DNA from: an uncultured Verrucomicrobia subdivision 3 bacterium
GTDB lineage: Bacteria > Verrucomicrobiota > Verrucomicrobiia > Limisphaerales > UBA11358
Length of the DNA: 24,811 nucleotides
Assembly: GCA_903861445.1 (NCBI GenBank)
Contig: CAIOUK010000092.1
Location: 1-24,811 of the forward strand
Direction of reading: 5' to 3'
Positions 1 through 8,059 of the stretch are shown piece by piece. How positions within the stretch are numbered: position 1 is the stretch's first letter; each line of letters begins with the position of its first letter. The translations under genes were made by a program, and so were the position numbers. Below the pieces are notes generated by a model, which was given only the letters and a program-made list of their open reading frames with translations, was not told where the DNA came from and did not search any database.

Positions 1-1
1 A

Positions 2-2269
2 TTGCATTCTATTGCTTATAATGACCCTTGGGCGACAAACAATTTTTCGCTGGCATGCCGGACGATTGGCTACGGTCAGCCCACTGGGTTCACTAACGCC
101 ACCCAAACTCCGTATCTGGAGAATGTCGGCTGCGAAAACTGTCACGGCCCGGCGGGCTGGCATGGCAGAGGCGAACGGGATTTGATTACCCCGGCCGTCA
201 GCTTAGATCCGGCCATTTGCGGCAGTTGCCATCAGGGACCACTGCATCCGACCTATCAGGAATGGACTAACGTTCTCACCGCCACCACCGCCAATTTGCC
301 CATGGGCGTCTTCAAAGGCGGCGTTGGGCATAGCACTGGCGATGAGCCCGCTCAAGGTTGCAGCCCCTGCCATTCCGCCAACAACCGTGCGGCCATTATC
401 AAGGAGTATTATGACCGGCTCGCGGGCAACCCCCATCCGGTGACGCTGTTCTCTACCAACAAATATACTAATCCCAACGGGGTTGTTAGCACTGATGCAA
501 AAGCATTCGGGGCGGCCACGTGTGCGACGTGCCACGACCCGCATGGTTCCACTAATGTTGCCCAGTTGCGTTACCCCACTTGGTCCACCAACTGGTATTG
601 CGTCCCCACCGTCACCGATCCGACACCGGTGCTGACCACTAATGCCAATGGCACAGTAACCACCAACGCCTTGTCGGCTATGGCTTACAACACCATATTT
701 GACTCCTTTTATAATCCGAAGATTCAAGTGTGCGGTCAGTGCCATAGCTCACGTGGTAACAACCGCTGGGATGGCACGGCGTATGGTCTGATTACAAATA
801 ATATCTACACCACGAATGTGACATATTCGGGTTATGTTCCGGTAATAACTTCTGTAACCAACCTGGAGGTCGTCACGAACAGCAGTTATGGCAGTGTTTG
901 GACTAATGGTGGTTACATTCTCGTGACCAACCTAACGATTACCACCATTACCAATATTACCCCCTATGTCACCAACCAGGTTTGGGTGAACGGCACCACT
1001 ACGATTGTGACCAATCCAGCCATCGCGATGGGGGTCTATTATCCGCTCATCCCCTACACCAATAGCGGCACGACTTATTATAGCACTAACAGCGCCGGCG
1101 ATGCCCAACCGCATTATGCCGTGCAGTATAATGTGCTCATCGGCCAGTTGGATTATGATTACGCTACGAATGCGAATGTGGGCATACCCATTCAAATTCA
1201 CTCCCATGGCAGTTCCAACCCGAATCAATGTATCACCTGCCATACGCCGAGCTATGCGGTCAACGGCAGCACCAACGACACCGGCCACACTTTTGTCCGA
1301 GACAACTATGGTTGCATGGCTTCCTGCCATTCGACTTACACCTCGGCAGCGCTCGATGCCAAAGTCATTAACACTAAAACTACCATCACCAATAGCATAT
1401 CTCGGGTGGTATCCCTGCTAAACCAATGGGCGACTAACTTAGCGCCAGCCATCCTGCAGACGAACTACGGCCCGATGAGTTGGGAATACCCCGGCGCTCC
1501 CAGAGCCGAGGTGCTCGGAACCAGCGCTGGGCTTTTCAAGGCTGGCCCGCCGGCGGCTTGGAACGGATTGAATGGGCAGCCTTCATTCACCAACGACAAC
1601 CTGCAGTTGAAATATGTTCCGCAGGACATCCGGATTGCCCGTTTCAGCCTTTACATGATCTATAAAGATCAGAGCTTAGGCGTGCATAATCCGGATTATG
1701 TCAAATCCCTGCTGGCGGATGCCGAAACCCGCGTCTTGAATCAATTCAAGACAAACAGTTATGCGGCTTCCTTCGGAGCCAATGTCGTGCAGGGCTTTGC
1801 GGGCTTAACCGTGCAGTTCACCAACTACGGCAGCGCCATCTCCTATAGTTGGAACTTCGGCGACGGTGGCACAACCACTGGAGCCAATCCGACTTATACC
1901 TACAACACGCCGGGTCTTTACTCGGTCACTTGCATAGCGGACGGCAAACCGCTGACCCGCTCGCGATATATCTGGGTTCTTGCACAGCCGATCGTTTCGT
2001 TCACCGCTGACCAAACGAACGTGGCAGCGGGGACGACGGTGAACTTCAGCAACACCAGCAGCAATACGAATGATGTTTATCTCTGGCGTTGGTATCCGGT
2101 TTATAATACGAACAGTTCTCTTTCGTATTACACATCCGGTGGTGGCTTTAGCTTCACCTACACGAACGCCGGCACTTATTCGGTCCGGCTCCGCGCCTCT
2201 TGCCCGACTGGCACAGTAACTAACACGGTCGTTAATTACATCACTGTGACTAACATCGTTGGACCGTAA
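2..2269 (+). CDS. Secreted multiheme cytochrome c with PKD domains (5' truncated)
   Basis: The reading frame is open to the left edge, so the N-terminus and signal peptide are missing and the numbering is relative to this fragment. Six canonical CxxCH heme sites are visible near residues 44, 73, 120, 174, 244 and 410, plus a CMASCH site near 438 with three residues between the cysteines. The first sites (GCENCHGP, CGSCH) resemble the cytochrome c554-type multiheme family. Residues about 260-345 are a Thr/Asn-rich stretch with few charges. The C-terminal 165 residues hold two PKD-type immunoglobulin-like domains, the first with the typical WNFGDG core near 615. The protein is probably periplasmic or cell-surface and carries electrons. 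It is separated from the next cytochrome operon by a strong terminator, so it belongs to another transcript. The redox partner is unknown. Confidence 0.88.
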   Translation: MHSIAYNDPWATNNFSLACRTIGYGQPTGFTNATQTPYLENVGCENCHGPAGWHGRGERDLITPAVSLDPAICGSCHQGPLHPTYQEWTNVLTATTANLPMGVFKGGVGHSTGDEPAQGCSPCHSANNRAAIIKEYYDRLAGNPHPVTLFSTNKYTNPNGVVSTDAKAFGAATCATCHDPHGSTNVAQLRYPTWSTNWYCVPTVTDPTPVLTTNANGTVTTNALSAMAYNTIFDSFYNPKIQVCGQCHSSRGNNRWDGTAYGLITNNIYTTNVTYSGYVPVITSVTNLEVVTNSSYGSVWTNGGYILVTNLTITTITNITPYVTNQVWVNGTTTIVTNPAIAMGVYYPLIPYTNSGTTYYSTNSAGDAQPHYAVQYNVLIGQLDYDYATNANVGIPIQIHSHGSSNPNQCITCHTPSYAVNGSTNDTGHTFVRDNYGCMASCHSTYTSAALDAKVINTKTTITNSISRVVSLLNQWATNLAPAILQTNYGPMSWEYPGAPRAEVLGTSAGLFKAGPPAAWNGLNGQPSFTNDNLQLKYVPQDIRIARFSLYMIYKDQSLGVHNPDYVKSLLADAETRVLNQFKTNSYAASFGANVVQGFAGLTVQFTNYGSAISYSWNFGDGGTTTGANPTYTYNTPGLYSVTCIADGKPLTRSRYIWVLAQPIVSFTADQTNVAAGTTVNFSNTSSNTNDVYLWRWYPVYNTNSSLSYYTSGGGFSFTYTNAGTYSVRLRASCPTGTVTNTVVNYITVTNIVGP

Positions 2270-2307
2270 CTGAATACATTACTATCTGGACTTAATTTGA
2301 ATCCACA

Positions 2308-2343
2308 CGGGCTTTGGTCGAATTGACCAAAGCCCGTTTTTTT
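2308..2343 (+). terminator. Rho-independent terminator after PKD cytochrome
   Basis: A perfect 12-bp stem (cgggctttggtc paired with gaccaaagcccg) with a 5-nt loop is followed directly by seven T residues. It lies 39 bp after the stop of the upstream cytochrome gene and ends that transcript. Confidence 0.93.
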
Positions 2344-2566
2344 GAAATTGATTTTTCAGGCCGCCATTCGCCCAACTATCCGCCGTTCAAATCTTGGCGG
2401 CATGAAAACAATTTATGGTCAGTCAAAGCCAAGGGAGGTTTCGCTGCCAATCGCCGCCTGCGTTATTTTGGCGGTGAAAAAAGAAGCAAATGATGATTGG
2501 CAGGTTGCTGGCGGAACGGTTTAATTTGGGGCAATTATTCGCCATTCATCGCACAGATTTTTTACC
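2344..2566. other. Intergenic region upstream of the cytochrome-porin operon
   Basis: No convincing gene is seen in these 223 bases. They should hold the operon promoter, but I cannot identify clear -35/-10 boxes. Two small hairpins of the same design, ccgcc-11 nt-ggcgg, lie at 2380-2400 and 2454-2474, exactly 74 bp apart. Each is followed by a TGAAAA-like run. They may be a diverged tandem duplication or regulatory structures. Confidence 0.4.
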
Positions 2567-3646
2567 ATGAAGACATTCACTCGATGGCCGTGGACACCAA
2601 TTTTCAGCTTGGGATTGTTGCTGGCGCTTTTCGCCGGCTGCACCACCACCAAGCCGGTGGGCAAACAAACCTACACGTTTTTTCCGCCCGCCCCCGATGA
2701 AGCGCACGTTCAATTTCTCACCGCCTTTTCTGGCGACCTCGATTTGGGCCGTTCTCGGAGTTTCGCGGAATATATCTCCGGCATCAAGCCGGCTGGGCCT
2801 TTGGTTAAACCCTATGGCCTGGCTTTGCATGACGGGAATATTTTTGTGTGCGATACCGTTCAGGGATTGGTGGAGGTATTTGATTTGAAAAAGAACCGCG
2901 CTGCTTATTTCACGCCGCGGGGTGAAGGGCGCCTGAAAATGCCATTAAATCTCAGCATTGATGACGATGGGACGCGTTATGTCGCCGACACACTCCGCAA
3001 TCAGGTGCTGGTCTATAATTCGGCAGGCGAATATCTGACCGCCATCGGCAAGAAAGACGAATTCAGGCCGACGGATGTGGCGGTGACCAGCAATCGTCTC
3101 TACATCACGGATTTGGCGGCTCATGCCGTCAAGGTCTATGACAAGGCGGATCAGAAATATTTATTTTCAATTCCCGCGACCACGAATGCCGCTCAGGGGA
3201 AATTATTTTCGCCGGTAAATTTGGCCTTGGATAAAGTAAATAACCGTTTGTTGGTTTCCGACATGGGTAATTTCTCGGTTCAAATTTATGATCTCGATGG
3301 CAAATATCTCAAAACCCTTGGTCAACAGGGCGTGGGAATGGGCTGTTTTTCCAGGCCCAAAGGCGTGGCGGTGGATCACGAAGGCATCACCTATGTGGTG
3401 GATGCCTCCGTGCAAGTGGTGCAGATGTTTAACCAGCAAGGCCGGTTGCTAATGTATTTTGGCCAGCCCGGCGCTTCCACGCGCGGGCAATTGCTGCTGC
3501 CGGCTTCGGTAAAAGTAGATTATGACCACGTCAGCTATTTTCAAAAATACGTCGCGCCCGGCTACCAATGCGAATATCTCATCTTCGTCACGAGCCAGTT
3601 CGGTGACCACAAGGTCAGTGTCTATGGCTTTCTGAAGAAAAAATAG
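2567..3646 (+). CDS. NHL-repeat lipoprotein of cytochrome operon
   Basis: A 359-aa protein with a lipoprotein signal: a hydrophobic segment at residues 12-24 and lipobox LFAGC with the acylated cysteine at 25. The mature part is built of NHL-type beta-propeller repeats, with recurring patterns such as KPYGLALHDG, RPTDVAVTSN and RPKGVAVDHEG followed by IYVxD-like strands. This suggests a propeller of about six blades anchored to a membrane. It is the first gene of the operon and ends 18 bp before the 15-heme cytochrome gene. It is clearly paralogous to the NHL protein at 7007-8059, sharing a proline-rich FFPPAP/WPPPPAEP start and a following F-A-x-x-I-x-G-I/V segment. NHL propellers usually mediate protein-protein or ligand contacts, so a scaffold role for the cytochrome complex is an inference. 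No catalytic residues are recognised. Confidence 0.9.
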   Translation: MKTFTRWPWTPIFSLGLLLALFAGCTTTKPVGKQTYTFFPPAPDEAHVQFLTAFSGDLDLGRSRSFAEYISGIKPAGPLVKPYGLALHDGNIFVCDTVQGLVEVFDLKKNRAAYFTPRGEGRLKMPLNLSIDDDGTRYVADTLRNQVLVYNSAGEYLTAIGKKDEFRPTDVAVTSNRLYITDLAAHAVKVYDKADQKYLFSIPATTNAAQGKLFSPVNLALDKVNNRLLVSDMGNFSVQIYDLDGKYLKTLGQQGVGMGCFSRPKGVAVDHEGITYVVDASVQVVQMFNQQGRLLMYFGQPGASTRGQLLLPASVKVDYDHVSYFQKYVAPGYQCEYLIFVTSQFGDHKVSVYGFLKKK

Positions 3647-3664
3647 TCGGAGCCGCGCCGCTGG

Positions 3665-5002
3665 ATGAACCCGCCCCAACAACAAAAAAAATGGTTTCGC
3701 CGCTGTTTGCGTGCCGGCGGCGCACTGGCGGGTTTGGTTGGCGGTTTGATTTTGCTGGCGGGCTGCCGGACGGAGGAGAGCAAGCAAAAGTGGCTGAATT
3801 TTTTCTTCGATGGCGTGCCGCAACCGGGTGCCACCAACGCCGTGGCCAACGCGACTTCAGCCGCGACGCGCACGAATGCGGTTTCCGGCGTGGATCCAGC
3901 TCGCATTCTGGTCAAGCCGCCACAAGTTTATGGGCATCCACCCTACGTTCAACGGAATTGCACCGCGTGCCATGAATCGCAATTTTCGCAGAAGATGAAC
4001 GGCAAGCCGGGTGAAGTTTGCTTCACCTGCCACAAGGAATTGCATCAGACGTTTGTTGCCAGCAAGGTCAAGCATCCACCCGTCGAAGAAGGCGACTGCA
4101 AGAGTTGCCACAATCCGCACCAGTCGGTGAATAAAAAATTGCTCGTCATCAAGGGCAATGCGCTGTGCCTGAGTTGCCATGACAATCCGCTGGCGGTGGG
4201 CAAGTTCAAACATCAGGCGGTCGAGAGCGGCGATTGCACCGATTGCCATGCGCCGCACGGGACGAATTTCAAGGGGCTGCTGAAAAAATCCGTCAAGGAT
4301 ACCTGCGCCGACTGCCACGATGATTTGATTGCGCAGAAAAAATTTGTGCATCATCCCGTGGGCGACGGCGATTGTCTGGAATGTCATACGCCGCACGCCG
4401 GAAAAATTGCGAAGCTGCTCAAGAAACCGGTAAAGGACAAGTGCATCGAATGTCACGACGACCTCATCGGAAAAAAGAAAGTCGTGCATCAACCGGTCGG
4501 TGACGGCGATTGTCTGGCTTGCCATAATCCCCATGCCAGCAAAATCAAAGGCCTGCTGAAAAAAACGGTGAAGGACACGTGCGCGGATTGTCACGACGCT
4601 ATTCCGGCGAAGAATGCCAAAGTCGTCCATCAGCCAGTGGGCGATGGTGATTGCACGGCATGCCACAATCCGCACGCGACGGATAAAAAGGCACTGGTAA
4701 AAAAATCCGCGCCGGCATTGTGCTGGGATTGCCACGATAATTTCCTGGAAAAAGCGAAGTTCAGGCACGACGTGGTGGAAGATTGCACCGGCTGCCACAA
4801 GCCGCATCAATCGGCGGAGAAAGGTTTGCTCGCCAAAAATATTTTGAAGCTGTGCGGCGACTGCCATGACGACGGAGATTTAAAAAAGGTCAAAGGCCAC
4901 GCCAACGCCGCTGGCCAATCCTGCATCAGCTGCCACGATCCGCACGTCGGCAAAGATAAATTTTTACTCAAGGCTGGAAAGGAGACGCCACCGGCCAAAT
5001 GA
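3665..5002 (+). CDS. 15-heme c-type cytochrome lipoprotein (doubled-CxxCH repeats)
   Basis: A 445-aa protein with a long basic N-terminus, a hydrophobic segment and lipobox LLAGC (Cys34), so probably membrane-anchored on the periplasmic or outer side. Fifteen CxxCH heme sites lie between about residues 99 and 424. Most occur as pairs in a 46-residue tandem unit of the form GDCxxCHxPH...KxLLKKxVKDxCxxCHDD, matching the doubled-CxxCH cytochrome family. Extra conserved histidines (VHxPVGDGDC and CHxPH) could serve as distal ligands, giving bis-His hemes. The sequence between hemes is lysine-rich. Its stop overlaps the start of the beta-barrel gene by ATGA, which implies translational coupling. 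By analogy with porin-cytochrome conduits, it is probably the electron carrier that docks to or threads the barrel. That role is inferred. Confidence 0.92.
   Translation: MNPPQQQKKWFRRCLRAGGALAGLVGGLILLAGCRTEESKQKWLNFFFDGVPQPGATNAVANATSAATRTNAVSGVDPARILVKPPQVYGHPPYVQRNCTACHESQFSQKMNGKPGEVCFTCHKELHQTFVASKVKHPPVEEGDCKSCHNPHQSVNKKLLVIKGNALCLSCHDNPLAVGKFKHQAVESGDCTDCHAPHGTNFKGLLKKSVKDTCADCHDDLIAQKKFVHHPVGDGDCLECHTPHAGKIAKLLKKPVKDKCIECHDDLIGKKKVVHQPVGDGDCLACHNPHASKIKGLLKKTVKDTCADCHDAIPAKNAKVVHQPVGDGDCTACHNPHATDKKALVKKSAPALCWDCHDNFLEKAKFRHDVVEDCTGCHKPHQSAEKGLLAKNILKLCGDCHDDGDLKKVKGHANAAGQSCISCHDPHVGKDKFLLKAGKETPPAK
4070..4972 (+). repeat. Tandem diheme repeat within the 15-heme cytochrome gene
   Basis: About six and a half consecutive units of roughly 135-141 bp each encode two heme sites. 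Central units (from about 4346 to 4740) keep strong similarity even at DNA level, for example the repeated catca-ccggt/agt-ggcgatgg-gattg segments. This suggests growth of the protein by in-frame duplication of a diheme module. Confidence 0.8.
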
Positions 5003-7005
5003 ATTGGGGGGATTTTCAACGCTACCGCTGGCTGGCCGGTTTATCGGTCGCCGGTTTTACCGCCAGTTTTTCCCCGGTGCTGCGGGCGCAAGATACCGAG
5101 TGGTTGCGGTTCAATGGCCTGCCGCAAGTCAGCATGGGTGTGGATGCGGAAGGTTCCACGGAAAAGATGAAAGTTGCCGGCAGCAGTAGCTCCTACGATG
5201 ACGTTTCCGTTTCGCCGGTGGTGGGCTTGCATACGACCGGATCGATTTATCACCCGAACCTGCTGGCGTTTGATTTGAGCGGTGAACTGGGCTGGGGCTG
5301 GAGCAGCACTTCGGGTTCCGGCCAGGCGACCCGCAATGAAAGTGCCGAACTGCTGCGGTATCTGGCGGAGTTTAATCTGCTTTCCACGAAGCCTTGCAAC
5401 GCCTCGTTTTTTGCCGCGCAAGACCACACCTTTACTGACTACGGCACGTTCAACACTTACACGGTGGATTCCACCCGCTACGGCGGACGGATGAGTTGGA
5501 CGGCGGGTGACTTCACGCTGAACGCGGATTTAGGCTATCGGAACCAAACCGCTTCCGGCCTGACGGACTCCTCGGAAATCACCGAGGAGTATCTGAATTT
5601 CCTTGGCACCCATAAGCGAAAATTCGGGCAGACGACCCTGACGCTGAACGCTGACACGATGGAAAATGCTTTGAACTACGGCAACAGTTTCAACACCACG
5701 AGCTGGGCCGTGGGCATTTCCGATTCCGAGACCTTTGGCCAGCGCCATCAAATTTCCGCCGGCACCGGCTTGAGTTACAGCCAGACTGAATACTCCGGAC
5801 AGCAGATTGACACGTTCAACGTCAGCGAGAATCTCACCCTCAATCATCGTCACAATCTGGACAGCTATCTGTTGCTGAATTACAACCAGAGCGAATTGAT
5901 CCAAATCACTTCCACGCGGATGCAAGGCACGGCGGGCCTCCGGCATCAGCTTTACGAAAGCCTCACTTCCAGCCTCGAAGCTCACGGCACGCATGAGCTG
6001 GACACGGCGGTGGGCGGCAATTCCACCTATGATTTATTTGGCCTGGCGCTCAATGAAAATTACACCAAGCGGCTGCAATCCTGGGGCCGGCTCTCGCTGG
6101 GAACCGGCGTGGTCGTGGATCATCAGGAACAGAATTCGCCCGGCGGCCTCCAGACGTGGTTCGATGAACCGCACACGATTTATCAGGTATCCAGCCCAAG
6201 TTATCAAAAAATATTTTTGTCCCATCCTCTCGTCAGCACGATCATGACCGTCAAGGTCGGTAGCTATATCCTGCCCGTCTCCGACTACCAACTGGTTCCG
6301 TCCGGGGAACTCACCGAAGTTCAAATCGTCGCCTCACCCAGTGGGCTCACGGCCGGTCTGATGAACCCCAACGGTTCTTTGGCCGTGACCATCACCTACC
6401 AGAGTCAATCTTTGGGCAGCAGTGCTTATGACACGTTTAGCTATTCCGCTCAATTGCGGGTGGATTTGTGGAATCACATTGGCATTTACGGTCGCCTGAA
6501 CTGGCAGGACAACAATGCCCCGCCAACCGTGCTCACGCAGACGCTCACCGATCTGGTCGGCGGCGTGGATTACAAGCGCAAATGGTTCCGCACCGGCGCC
6601 GAATACGAATCTTACGATTCGAATTTCACCCAGTATCAGGCGTTGCGCTTTTTCCAGAATTTTGATTTTGCCTATTCCGAGGCGTCCTCGCTGGGCTTTG
6701 ATTTCAACGAGACTTTTTATCATTACCCGGACAACGGCGACCAGTCGCAATACCAGTTCACGAGCCGTTACAACACCCGATTGCCAATGTCGCTCACCTG
6801 GTCGCTCGAAGGCGGCGCGCTGTTGCAGGAACTAGCCGGCACCGAACAGATTCAAGGCGTCGCGCGCACCAGCCTCAGTTGGACGCGCGGCAAATTGAGC
6901 GTGCGCGCCGGCTACGAATTCAACAGCCAGTCCACCGAATCCGGCGGCTTCACGGAAGAACTCGTTAAACATCGCTTTTACACCTACCTGCGCCGATCTT
7001 TTTGA
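4999..7005 (+). CDS. Outer-membrane beta-barrel of the cytochrome operon (putative porin)
   Basis: A 668-aa protein with a signal peptide ending near VLRA|Q (residue 30). The mature chain alternates polar and hydrophobic residues in short strands rich in Tyr, Ser, Thr and Gly, separated by turns. The last strand ends in Phe (YTYLRRSF), a typical outer-membrane barrel C-terminus. Its length is in the range of the large barrels (MtrB/PioB/OmbB type) that sheath multiheme cytochromes. I see no MtrB-like N-terminal CxxC, so family membership is not proven. The start codon lies within the stop of the 15-heme cytochrome gene, and the next NHL gene begins 1 bp after its stop. This context supports a conduit across the outer membrane. 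A general porin or an adhesin-like barrel is the alternative. Confidence 0.82.
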   Translation: MNWGDFQRYRWLAGLSVAGFTASFSPVLRAQDTEWLRFNGLPQVSMGVDAEGSTEKMKVAGSSSSYDDVSVSPVVGLHTTGSIYHPNLLAFDLSGELGWGWSSTSGSGQATRNESAELLRYLAEFNLLSTKPCNASFFAAQDHTFTDYGTFNTYTVDSTRYGGRMSWTAGDFTLNADLGYRNQTASGLTDSSEITEEYLNFLGTHKRKFGQTTLTLNADTMENALNYGNSFNTTSWAVGISDSETFGQRHQISAGTGLSYSQTEYSGQQIDTFNVSENLTLNHRHNLDSYLLLNYNQSELIQITSTRMQGTAGLRHQLYESLTSSLEAHGTHELDTAVGGNSTYDLFGLALNENYTKRLQSWGRLSLGTGVVVDHQEQNSPGGLQTWFDEPHTIYQVSSPSYQKIFLSHPLVSTIMTVKVGSYILPVSDYQLVPSGELTEVQIVASPSGLTAGLMNPNGSLAVTITYQSQSLGSSAYDTFSYSAQLRVDLWNHIGIYGRLNWQDNNAPPTVLTQTLTDLVGGVDYKRKWFRTGAEYESYDSNFTQYQALRFFQNFDFAYSEASSLGFDFNETFYHYPDNGDQSQYQFTSRYNTRLPMSLTWSLEGGALLQELAGTEQIQGVARTSLSWTRGKLSVRAGYEFNSQSTESGGFTEELVKHRFYTYLRRSF

Positions 7006-7006
7006 C

Positions 7007-8059
7007 GTGAAATCGAAATTCAAAAACTATTTGCCCGCCACACCGTCACCCGGTTTGCGCGCGGGAAATGTTTTTGCATTTCTGGCCTACTGGCTTGGCG
7101 TTGCGCTGCTGACAAATGCGACGGAAACCAAACCGGTGACCGTCTGGCCGCCGCCGCCCGCCGAACCGCGCATTGTTTTTGTGCGCGAAATTTCCGAGCC
7201 GCCGGACATCGGCGTCCGCCCGCCCGCGCTGATGCGATTCGCCAACTGGATCACCGGCGTCACCAGCAGCCGGCAGAAAATGGACCGACCGTTTGGGCTG
7301 GCGGTGGACGACGCGGAAAATCTCTTGGTCACCGACACCGCCGCCGGCACGGTTGCCTACCTCGATTTGACCCATAAAAAATGGCAGAGCTGGTCAGCTG
7401 TCGGCGATATTCGCCTGTTGTCGCCGGTGGCGGCGGTGCACGCAGGGAAAACTTTTTTCGTGGCCGATTCCGCAATAGGTAAAGTCATCGCCTTTGACAA
7501 AAATGGCAAAGTGCAGTTCGCTATCACCAACGGACTGGAACGGCCAACCGGTCTGGCACTTTTGGGCGACCGTCTGGTCATCGCCGATTCGCAGCGGCAT
7601 CAGATTGTCGTCTGCGATTTGCATGGCAAAATGATTTCCAAGTTCGGCCAGCGTGGACGCGGGCCGGGCGAATTTAATTTTCCCACGCACGTCAGCGTGG
7701 ATCGCCAGCGCCGCATTTACGTCACGGATTCTTTGAATTGCCGCATTCAGATCTTCGATGCCGACGGACATTTCCTGCGCACCTTCGGCAGCGCAGGCGA
7801 TGGGCCGGGACGTTTCAGTCGGCCCAAAGGCGTGGCGGTGGATGGCGATGGACACATTTATGTCGTGGACGGTGTGTTCAACAACGTGCAGATTTTTGAC
7901 GAGCAAAACCGGTTGCTGCTTGATTTTGGCGAGCCGGGCGCGGCGGCCGGGCAATTTTGTCTGCCGAATGCGATTGTGATCAATTCCAAGAATGAAATTT
8001 TCGTGGCCGACGCGTTCAATCACCGGCTCCAGGAATTTCGATATTTGAGCAAACCATGA
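7007..8059 (+). CDS. Secreted NHL-repeat beta-propeller protein
   Basis: A 350-aa protein that starts at a GTG one base after the barrel gene stop. A hydrophobic stretch at about residues 22-37 gives a signal peptide or anchor, and no lipobox is evident. After a Pro-rich segment (WPPPPAEP), about six NHL blades follow from residue 85 to the end, with motifs such as RPFGLAVDD, FPTHVSVDRQRRIYVTDS and RPKGVAVDGDGHIYVVDG. It is a paralogue of the NHL lipoprotein at 2567-3646. Its stop overlaps the start of the next cytochrome gene by ATGA. The order NHL-cytochrome occurs twice in the operon, which suggests that each propeller serves a neighbouring cytochrome, perhaps in assembly or surface docking. 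This role is inferred. Confidence 0.9.
   Translation: MKSKFKNYLPATPSPGLRAGNVFAFLAYWLGVALLTNATETKPVTVWPPPPAEPRIVFVREISEPPDIGVRPPALMRFANWITGVTSSRQKMDRPFGLAVDDAENLLVTDTAAGTVAYLDLTHKKWQSWSAVGDIRLLSPVAAVHAGKTFFVADSAIGKVIAFDKNGKVQFAITNGLERPTGLALLGDRLVIADSQRHQIVVCDLHGKMISKFGQRGRGPGEFNFPTHVSVDRQRRIYVTDSLNCRIQIFDADGHFLRTFGSAGDGPGRFSRPKGVAVDGDGHIYVVDGVFNNVQIFDEQNRLLLDFGEPGAAAGQFCLPNAIVINSKNEIFVADAFNHRLQEFRYLSKP

Noticed and set aside
3857..4867. Long antisense open frame (336 codons) over the 15-heme cytochrome gene.
   Set aside because: It is the mirror of a repetitive, codon-biased gene; the encoded sequence has no recognisable domain and the sense strand gene is certain.
4070..4972. Regular repeats considered as a CRISPR-like array.
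   Set aside because: The repeats are in frame, encode heme sites, and have no unique spacers of constant length.
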